From positions 43,207,501-43,271,500 of the forward strand of contig NC_073339.2 of NCBI RefSeq assembly GCF_027580225.2: 64,000 nucleotides of DNA, given 5' to 3'. This document shows positions 56,431 to 64,000 of the stretch, piece after piece (the stretch's first letter is position 1; each line of letters starts with the position of its first letter). The position numbers were made by a program, and so were the translations under genes. The notes under the pieces were generated by a model. The model had not been told where the DNA came from. It worked only from the letters and a program-made list of their open reading frames with translations, and searched no databases. This DNA comes from Misgurnus anguillicaudatus (Eukaryota > Chordata > Actinopteri > Cypriniformes > Cobitidae).

Positions 56431-56689
56431 AAATGTCATATCATCATTCTTTAAAAATGCAAATTCACATACTATAACCTTTTAAAAACGCGTGACACGT
56501 AAAAGTATAAGGGGCTTTCCTTGCCGTTAAAAAAAAATAAAAATCCTATTTGTTGCTAATGTAGTGATGCAAAGTTTTAACTTTTAAAATACTATATGGA
56601 AAGTGTTTCACCACTTTGTGAACACTTAATGTTCATGTGTAAAAGCTATAACCCAAAACACCAAAAAATACAATGTTATAGTTTTGTAT

Positions 56690-57230
56690 ATCTGTAATTG
56701 CATCAGTATCAGGCTTAAAATGAAATCCTCCTGGTGTGGTTTCTCTGATAACAAAGACAGTCAATGTTTAAATGAGGCCATTAATGATTGTATCTTTAGG
56801 TTACTATCCAAATATATTTTCCAAAAAGCCCTTGATTTTAAAGAGTTATTTTCTAGTCTTTTCATGTGGTTTCAGAATTGTAATAGCATTCATTACAGAC
56901 TATGTAATTTCATGAGCTCAGCGTGTGATAAGAGATCAATTATTTGATTATCCCAAAATATTCCAGAGGATCTTTGTTTCTTACCCTCTTGCAGTCTTAG
57001 ACTTTATTTGTGTGTCTTGGTCTTGCTCTTTTAATTACTGAATTTTGCAAGCCAAAAATTCACAAAAGTACAAAAGAGGAGTTTTTTATCTTCTTCATCC
57101 CAAAGTTGTAGGCAGATGTGAAGATTTGCATGTGACGGTTGTGCTTTAGCTCCCCTGCTTTATGTCCTAAATAATTGTCTGGATGTATGGTTCAGGGGTC
57201 AAGGAAATACCCTGTGATTTGACTCATAAA
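56690..57230. other. Candidate conserved non-coding block
   Basis: Repeat-poor, complex sequence: GGCCATTAATGATTGTATCT, ATTCATTACAGACTATGTAA, GAGATCAATTATTTGATTAT, TCTTTTAATTACTGAATTTT. An 87-codon frame at 56684-56947 lacks a recognisable domain; homology would be worth testing. Enhancer-like TAAT cores are frequent. Confidence 0.4.
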
Positions 57231-57316
57231 CCCTAACTTTGCTAAAAATCCATCAAAACTTGAAAAAATTGTGTTTGTCAAATGGTTTCAACAATTATTT
57301 TCATTTTAAATGCAGG

Positions 57317-57495
57317 TTCCCTGTAAAAAAAAATCTACTTAAAAATGTTACCTGGTTGTCTCAAAAGTTTGAGTTATTTCAACTGAAAAATATTAGTTTA
57401 CATGTAAAAATGTTGCGTCAACTAATATTTTTAAGTTGAATTAATGTAAACAGGTGACTTTTTAAGATAAACCAACTTTTTAGTTTTTACAGTGT
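57317..57495. mobile_element. CTGTAAAAA MITE with inverted TTTCAACT/AGTTGAA arms
   Basis: CCCTGTAAAAAAAAATCTAC on the left and TAGTTTTTACAGTG on the right. Inner arms pair GAAAAATATTAGTTTACATG with ACTAATATTTTTAAGTTGAA. It is a short palindromic MITE of the family also seen at 43975. Confidence 0.65.
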
Positions 57496-57599
57496 GGTTG
57501 CATATACCTGTACACTACAGCCGTATACATTATTTGTCTAAAAATTGTATTCATTAAGTGTGTTACCTGAGGTCAATTGAAGTCATGTTAAAGACTCGT

Positions 57600-58020
57600 C
57601 CTTTTACCTGGGGTTCTTAGATTATCATTATCAATATCTAGAGAAGTGGCTTTAATATTTGAGCAGATCAGCACCAAATAAGCAGACCTGTCAAGATTGT
57701 GAAGCGGCTAATATTCACCAGCTTAGATCAGAGGAAAAAAATCAAATTCTCCAGTGAGAGGACTTTCAGTAGCTGACACCAAAACTTTCATTATTATCAC
57801 CTCAATTGATGACATTTCCATTTTCGTTTCTTTTCTCTCTCACTAAATGATTAGGATTATATTAAGAGACACAGTAAAACGGGGAAACACTTGAACTGAT
57901 TAGACTGATTACTGTTCTTCATTACCCACAATGTACTAAATACGGAGAAGATTTGAAATTTAAATCCACTTTGTACAATTCTTTCATCACAGGCTTGGCA
58001 CAAACACACTAGCATTAAGA
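57600..58020. other. Candidate conserved non-coding block
   Basis: Repeat-poor: GATTATCATTATCAATATC, GAAGCGGCTAATATTCACC, CACCTCAATTGATGACATT, CACTAAATGATTAGGATTA, CTGATTAGACTGATTACTG. Many ATTA/TAAT cores, no long frame. Confidence 0.4.
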
Positions 58021-58149
58021 TCTACATATATGTATAGTTTTGCATTGGACATTTTTGGAATAATTTTACGTACAGGTCTGTACTGATAGAGTCATGGACA
58101 GAAGATTTTAACAAAAAAAAGTTACATGTAACTAAATGTACTAGATGTA

Positions 58150-58300
58150 AACATATTGGGGCACCTTCCAGGACAGGGTTTAGATTAATCCAATACTATA
58201 TTAGGACAATTAAGTCATTTTTGCAGACAAACCTTACAAGAATCAATACTGGTGTCCATCCTGAGACAAAACAATGGCACTGATATATAACCGCCCCATA
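58150..58300. mobile_element. Diverged copy of the GGGGTGGTTTCC MITE
   Basis: GGGGCACCTTCCAGGACAGG, TTTAGATTAATCCAATACTA and GGCACTGATATATAACCGCC follow the left arm of the element at 48704 with many changes. Confidence 0.5.
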
Positions 58301-58551
58301 TTGTTTATCAGTAATGTGTTACTTTAAGGAGGCTTACTTTTTTATATGTGCAAGATGAGTCATCCACATTTTTTATCTGTTTAAATAGTACAGAAATAAT
58401 ATAAATTATTATAGCTGAAAGCAGCAATAGAAGAGCCCTCGCACCCATGGCCACCGCCACCCAATGGCCTTAAGAAGGCATTTAAGTGGATAATTATAGG
58501 ACAGATATGATAGGTATTTTGATGGCATTTGATGCGCCACAACCACTGTTG

Positions 58552-58565
58552 GCAGCAGGTGGCGC
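58552..58565 (+). promoter_or_regulatory. CTCF-like site 1
   Basis: GCAGCAGGTGGCGC matches the CTCF core except at the first base. It is in a dispersed repeat and in the same orientation as the site 135 bp downstream. Confidence 0.35.
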
Positions 58566-58686
58566 AATTACTTAAACTGAGTAGTGGCACATAAAAGCCT
58601 TCAGTCCTGGACTCTTTAAAAAATAAATTAGGGGACAGATTAAATACTGTATTTTCAGTTAATGTAAAGCATGTCTGTTCATGTTG

Positions 58687-58701
58687 CCAGCAGGTGGCGC
58701 T
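58687..58701 (+). promoter_or_regulatory. CTCF-like site 2
   Basis: CCAGCAGGTGGCGCT is an essentially perfect match to the CTCF core consensus. Occupancy cannot be inferred from sequence alone. Confidence 0.45.
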
Positions 58702-58969
58702 TTGACTGTAAGTGAAATTTGCCTTGTTTATGAATTCACGCCAGGACCCTTATCGAACGTGTGATGTCTGGGGCAGGTCGGGCATTGTATGCCTTTGTCT
58801 GACTTTTTGAGCATGTTTAGGCCCTCAAAACTGCGATGAATTTCGAAGATTGTGTCAATGTTAGTTAATGTGGAATTTAAGCACAGTTTTGATTTTGTGG
58901 AATCTTTATGCTTGATGAATTTTTTTTTATCAAGAATGTTTTCGTTAATCAAATCTAGGGTTTCATTCC

Positions 58970-59224
58970 ATTTTCAACAGAGATGTCACACAGCTTTGTC
59001 AATGTAGACGCAGCTGGTGAATCAGACATTCATAAAGGCACTTGCTCTTTGATCTGTGATGGCCCCGTTACAACAAACCGGCATCAGGGACTGCACGTGG
59101 AGATCAGATTAGACAGACAGGTTCACATCGGTCTAACATCCTGTGGGACAGGCACAGACGAATGGCATCGCTAAGATTAGCCATGCATTTTAATTTTCAT
59201 ACACTTCATAACATCAGACGGAAT

Positions 59225-59257
<33 letters not shown>

Positions 59258-59430
59258 ATTTTAAGAATAAATGCTAGTAATGTCCCATTTTAAACTAAAG
59301 AGGCCTGTCGCTTATGAAAGAGATGTAAATGTAAAGGTTAATTAAAGTTTCCATATTGAAATGAAACTGTGGTAATTATTTGCACCTCACCTCATTAAAC
59401 ACAGAAATAACAAAGCAGTGTCCATGCCTT
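58970..59430. other. Candidate conserved non-coding block with GA microsatellite
   Basis: Repeat-poor: CACACAGCTTTGTCAATGTA, AGGCACTTGCTCTTTGATCT, GGTTCACATCGGTCTAACAT, GTAAAGGTTAATTAAAGTTT, GTGGTAATTATTTGCACC. A GA/G-run microsatellite occupies 59224-59259. The 63-codon frame at 58983-59174 lacks a domain. Confidence 0.4.
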
Positions 59431-59989
59431 GTGTAGCCCGGCAAAAAGCGCAGAAAATTAAAATATACTTGTTAAAAAGATGTGAAGATAAATTTTGCAT
59501 TTGCTTTCAGACAACCTTATATCATATATGTAGGTGCCTTTAAAGCGAATGGGAGATATTCTCAAGGAAAATTTCATTTATTTGGTTCAATGGCTGATTT
59601 ATAACCGAGTCGGTTTATTGGTTTGTTATAATGTATGTGGTGCTGATGTACTAAAGGGTGGGAAGTAGTAATAAGATGTTATTGAAACCCTAAGGGGAAC
59701 TTCATATTCTAGTACAGTACAGCTATTGCCCAAAAAGTGGACAACACCATATTACACAGCGCTTGGCAATAAAGCGCCTGTAATATCAGGTTAAGGAAGT
59801 CATTTGAAAGGACAACAGATTTCTGTAAAGCCTCACATTTGGAAGCACTGGTCTTGATGTCCTGGTACTTATAAATCTTATTTAGATGTTTTTTTGGCCA
59901 ATATACTTTCATAATTAACTCAAATTTCACTTTGGTGTCATATTCAACTCATATTAGAGAATACCGTTAGTTTACGGTGTAAAATATTT
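59431..59989. other. Intergenic, no gene
   Basis: No repeat ends recognised. The 73-codon minus frame at 59709-59930 has no domain. Confidence 0.35.
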
Positions 59990-60629
59990 TTAAAGAGCCC
60001 CTATAAGAATTTTATTTTGTCTAATGCAATGCGTTTGCATGGTTTATGGTTCAAAAAACACATTATTTTCCACATACCGTACATACTCCTTTATGCCCTG
60101 TCTCTCTGAAACGCAGCAATTTTATACAAAGCTCATCGTTCTGAAAGGTGGGCTCCGATTGGCCAACTACCTAATGTGCTGTGATTGGCCTGAATACTCT
60201 AGCGTCAACCGGAAATGTGACCGTACTTACCATATTTGGAAGATCAGCCCCCAAAGCATTACAGACAGGAGTTAAATGTCTGCATTTGTGATCGTACAAA
60301 CGACAAACAACAAGCGTTACTCTATACTGGTCAAAACTTGTGTTTGAATCATGGTTGGAATAGTCATTAGCAAATTCTTTAAATATGAAAAATCGCCTAC
60401 TTATGTGAGTCAGTAGCGAGCAGAATTATGATAATGACCGTCATGTCCACATCAACTTGCTGAGGAAATAAACTCTTGCCTACAAACCTTAAATTTTTTG
60501 AAGGTCAAGAAGATTTCAGTTAAAGATAATAACTCACATCATCGTATACTTTGGGATTTGTAACTTTGCATATTGTTAACACATCAAAGGAAATGTAAAA
60601 TTGTGAACCGGATAATTGGTGCTCTTTAA
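59990..60629. mobile_element. TTAAAGAGCCCC element
   Basis: TTAAAGAGCCCCTATAAG on the left pairs with AATTGGTGCTCTTTAA on the right, with TTAA at both ends. The interior has CAAAAAACACATTATTTTCC, GCTCATCGTTCTGAAAGG and CTGTGATTGGCCTGAATAC, words of a common fish element. 640 bp, no transposase. Confidence 0.75.
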
Positions 60630-60694
60630 TATTTGTTCTCATTTATCCTCATTTGAACAGTAAAGAGTGTTGCTCTAATGAAACTGGACACTAT

Positions 60695-62006
60695 GGGCCC
60701 TATTTTAATGATCTAAGCGCATTGTCTAAAGCGCACAGCACAACGTCTAAATGGGTGTGTCCGAATCCACTTTTGCTAATTTAACGACAGGAAAATGGTT
60801 TTTGCGCCGAGCGCATGGTCGAAAAGGGTTGGTCCTATTTTTTTTAATGAGTAATGGGTGTGTTTTCGGCGTAACGTGCAATAAACCAATGAGAGTCTCA
60901 GCTCTCATCCCCTTTAGCTGGCGCTATGTCTAATACCTATTTAGATGACAGACTTTGAAAACTGAAAAACTAAGCGGAGGAAGAAGATCCCCAATTTAAG
61001 ATTAATGTTAAATAATTGCTGTGCATGTTTTTCACTTGTATTGAAATTTATATTTTTTTATTAAAACCTTTAAAACCCGTTTTCTTTTAGTCATGGAAGT
61101 AAAAAGCAGGCTTTTAATTGCTTTAAATTTATGGCTATCCAATATCATCAAAAAAATTTTTTTACAAGTATGTAAGAAAAGGTTTGTACTCTAAAAATAC
61201 TTTATTTGTAACAAACAGGAGATAAAGAATTTACGAACGGCTCTCCGCACGTTTCAGCACTTGGACAGCATCATGAGTTTTTTTTTAAGCATTACTTAAA
61301 AATGTTTCTCATCTCACCATATCGACAGGTATAGAGTCATTATCTACAAAAAAACAAAAAAAAAACATTTAAAAACAGATGCATTTGTTTAAAGCAAAGC
61401 ATTTATTTACTTACCAGGCTACAGGTGAAGCAGCTCTTTGAGCCTTCTAACCTCTCATAGTTAGTCCTCATTTATGTCCAAGAGACTCAATAATAATCTT
61501 TTACATTCAATCCTTTAATCTTTCATATTTAAAAGCGTTTTTGTGCTGCTGCGCATTCATGTATGTTATAAGCAAACCAGCGTTCACTGGTGTTTATATG
61601 AGTAACACCAGACCTGGTGGTCCCAATATAAACACCAGCAGTGTTGATTTAACACTGATGATTTTGCTGTGTTGTCGTCTCGTTTATAGGCGCATATTAC
61701 TAATGCGCTCTTTAAATAATAAAAAAACATATTGCGCCATTGACTTTAGACTTTAGACCAGGTTTTTCTTGGTCAATGGTGTAGTCTATTTTAGTTGCCT
61801 CAAAATAGCAACGTGTCAACAATGCGCCTGAACACACCTCGTTTTCAGACCAGAACGCCCATGGGCGCAAAAGGGGGCGCAAATGCATTTGCTATTTAAA
61901 CAACGTGGCGCTAAACATGACAATTATAATTGCGCAGAGTGGAAACTAGCAAAAGACACTCGCGTTGCGCCTTGCGCTGCATTGCGCCGAATGTAAGATA
62001 GAGCCC
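60695..62006. mobile_element. Harbinger-like element (GGGCCCTAT ends)
   Basis: GGGCCCTATTTTAATGATCT on the left and AATGTAAGATAGAGCCC on the right form the ends. The arms are rich in GCGC words (AAGCGCATTGTC; GCGCCTTGCGCTGCATTGCG). The flanking trinucleotides are TAT and TAA, near the TWA target of PIF/Harbinger elements but not identical. 1312 bp with no transposase frame. It contains the insert at 61580-61676. Confidence 0.65.
61580..61676 (-). mobile_element. CACAGCAAAATCATCAGTG MITE end
   Basis: On the minus strand it starts CACAGCAAAATCATCAGTGT, then TAAATCAACACTGCTGGTGT and TTATATTGGGACCACC, as in the copy at 41448. CACTGGTGTTTATATGAGTA just upstream mirrors part of it. It is nested in the Harbinger-like element. 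Confidence 0.6.
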
Positions 62007-62027
62007 TAAGTTTTACAGATTTCATAA

Positions 62028-62470
62028 AAATGTATGCATTTGTCAAACACTTTTATCTAAAGCTACTCACAGACAGCAAGAGATCAGATATAAACCATTC
62101 AGCAAGAGATCAGATATAAACCATTGAATCAATGTTAAAAAACATTGATTTGTTAATGTTAAATACATTTAATCAATATTACTTTTGCACCTGCTTTAAT
62201 GTTTAAAAAGTACAATTTCAACAAACCACCTTTGTGGTGATCAATGTTTGCTTTAGTTGGGCCCTTGCCTTTTGTGTTTAATGTGTACATAAAGATTTTT
62301 TTTTATGTTGAAGTTGATCTTGTTACATCATATCTGAAAAGGCCTTCAAAGTGAACAAGAGGTATTCCCAAGAAAAAAAGTTTACATTTTCATCAGTGTT
62401 CCCTGGAAATCAAACCTATGACTTTCATGCTGCTAATACAAAGCTCTCCCAGTTGAGCTGCGGGAACACA
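62028..62470 (-). mobile_element. SINE tail and head, probably one interrupted copy
   Basis: 62028-62070 is the minus-strand SINE tail (GCATTTGTCAAACACTTTTA, TCTAAAGCTACTCACA). 62396-62467 is the minus-strand tRNA-like head (TTCCCTGGAAATCAAACC, CTCCCAGTTGAGCTGCGGGA). About 0.3 kb of other sequence separates them, including a perfect 26-bp tandem duplication at 62074-62125. Confidence 0.6.
62074..62125. repeat. Perfect tandem duplication of 26 bp
   Basis: The unit starting CAGCAAGAGATCAGATATAA occurs at 62074-62099 and again, unchanged, at 62100-62125. Confidence 0.95.
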
Positions 62471-62599
62471 ATGTCTGAAGTCTTCTCATGCCATATGAAA
62501 GCTTTCTTTAAGGAACAGCCTTTAGGTTATTATTTACAGAAAAAAAGTAGTTTGTATTAAATATCCATTTAAACGTGTTACTTGTAATATAAATGTATA

Positions 62600-63360
62600 C
62601 ATGTGAAATAAGCAGGCGTTGTTTTAATTGAAAGAACAAAACCCATCTATTGTGGCTTTAAAGTCACCAAGGACTTTTCATCAATATCTTCAAAAGCCTG
62701 CTTTATCTATTCAATTCAGAACAACACAGCAAACAGCAATGAGAACAATCACTAGTTTGGACTTCATGATTAGACAACATTTCTTAAAAAATATGATTTT
62801 TCATTTTGTTTGATTTAAAGACTCACAAAAGGCTGCATTTATTGTGGGACACCCATCTCTGATCTCAAGATTGTGGAAAGTTATGATTACTTTCTTAATA
62901 CTTTGTTAGTGTCGCTTTGGGATGACATAAAAAGAATGTAGTAGCAAAATAAAGCTATTACGAAGACAAACTGTTTCCATTTTCATCAAACTGCCTTTTT
63001 GAAGTTTGGCTTAATGTTATAAACTTTTTGAAATGGCGTCTGTAGTGTTACATGTACACAAACGCAGTCAGTCTATACTGTACGCCTCCAGTTGAGCATT
63101 TTCGTCACCATAATGTTTGATTCCTCTTCTTTGTTTTCTTGTTGTTTGTTCTAAACTGTGTTTGGAGTGGTGAATCTGCTACTTTCTTCATCTATCCTAA
63201 ATTTTTAATGTACTGTAAATGTCGCGAATCAGTGCTGCCTTGACAGCCTGGTAGAGTAATAATTTGAATAATGAATCATTTGTATTGCGTACTTGTCGAA
63301 CATGGCCATAGCCGTAGCCACGGTAAAGCCCATGTGAGAAAACTTTGAAAAATGTGCAGA
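62600..63360. other. Candidate conserved non-coding region
   Basis: Mostly repeat-poor: CTATTGTGGCTTTAAAGTCA, CATTTATTGTGGGACACCC, GAATAATGAATCATTTGTAT, CATGGCCATAGCCGTAGCC. Short frames only. Two TTATTGTGG/TATTGTGG words recall SOX-type sites. Confidence 0.35.
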
Positions 63361-63894
63361 CGTGTGTGTGGTGAGAACAGATTTAATATCGGAGTTTACA
63401 TGAAAAAAGTCTCAGCACTCGGCGTCCATATTTACAACGCCTCCGTCTATAAGCAGTTTTTTCCTCAAAGCATAATCTTTATGTGTTTGCTTTTTTTAGG
63501 AACTAACTATCATTTGTTTATAAGTAATATAACCTATGGTGCATTATTTATTATTTGTTTGTTTACTTTTTTTGTATAAAACCAGAACATTTTCCAACTT
63601 ACATTTCCCCACTGAGGTGCACAGAGAAAATGTGAGTTATTTCCCAGAATATAACTACTTCTGGCCAACTTTTTGCAATTAACGTGTGCATTAAGAGAAA
63701 GCCAAACACCAACGGGGGCTTGTGTGCTTTTATCAGTAGTTATCATGTCATATTATTGTCATATTATGCTGCTTGGGGATAGAAATCGTTGATATGAGCT
63801 GGCCTACATTTACATCTCCCGAAACTCCTTTAGGAGGATAATGTGGATTCAAGCTTTATCACAGCTGATAGCTAACCTAGAGGTATAGATATTC
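63361..63894. other. Intergenic, no recognisable feature
   Basis: The overlapping frames at 63352-63579 and 63534-63746 show no domain. No repeat end recognised. Confidence 0.35.
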
Positions 63895-64000
63895 TCGTAG
63901 TTTACTTGGTAGAGCATTATGTTGGCAGTACACATTTTTTTCGAGAGTACACCTTGAATGCACTGTAAATCACTTTGGATAGAAGTGTCTGCCAAATGCA
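63895..64000 (+). mobile_element. tRNA-derived SINE, cut by the window edge
   Basis: GTAGTTTACTTGGTAGAGCA resembles the A-box region. The tail GAATGCACTGTAAATCACTT, TGGATAGAAGTGTCTGCCAA is the standard family end and reaches the last base of the window. The B box is degraded. Confidence 0.7.

Larger units (their letters stand above)
58387..58960. repeat. CAGCAGGTGGCGC-containing dispersed repeat
   Basis: TTATAGCTGAAAGCAGCAAT, CCCATGGCCACCGCCACC, two CAGCAGGTGGCGC sites 135 bp apart, GTGTGATGTCTGGGGCAGGT and GGGCATTGTATGCC are words of an abundant fish repeat that is often internally tandem. The minus frame at 58728-58952 is not a gene. Confidence 0.55.

Overview
This 64 kb window looks like intergenic DNA from a teleost fish, most likely a cyprinid. 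It is AT-rich. It is packed with small DNA transposons of types I recognise from cyprinid genomes: families with TTAAAGG ends, CACTGTAAAAA ends, TTCACCC arms, and hAT copies with 8-bp target duplications. It also holds tRNA-derived SINEs ending in a GCTTTGGATAAAAG-type tail and one decayed LINE 3' end. I found no convincing protein-coding exon, rRNA gene, functional tRNA gene or CRISPR array. Every open frame is short, and most lie inside repeats or microsatellites.

Layout. 0-17 kb: nested small transposons (898-1326, 5445-6896, 12056-13250), SINEs, a LINE tail at 13.9-14.2 kb, and low-repeat blocks at 2.8, 7.6, 11.3 and 14.8 kb. 17-35 kb: a low-repeat TAAT-rich block at 17.3-17.8 kb, a terminal-inverted-repeat element carrying an 11-copy, ~131-bp minisatellite (18.8-21.5 kb), more foldbacks, and a hAT element with an exact 8-bp target duplication (25035-26390). 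35-46 kb: a 104-bp TA tract, hairpin elements (39259-39461, 41760-42261) and low-repeat blocks near 42.6-43.5 and 45.7-46.1 kb. 46-52 kb: a 731-bp foldback and the deepest nest in the window, where one hAT sits inside another hAT inside a TTAA-flanked MITE. 52-64 kb: several long low-repeat blocks, a 1.4-kb TACGT-rich hairpin element, a Harbinger-like element and more SINE pieces.

No genes here act together. The low-repeat, homeodomain-site-rich blocks recur between the transposons and suggest a regulatory desert around a developmental gene outside the window. That is inference from composition only.

Most interesting signals: (1) the foldback at 46129-46859, whose ~350-bp arms differ almost only by A-to-G type changes in one orientation, so a minus-strand transcript would stay paired through G-U wobbles; (2) a set of hairpin elements that share a homologous central core and a TCTCAC-type end but carry unrelated arms built from different CpG-containing short motifs. 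Family names are from memory of repeat types; no database was searched.
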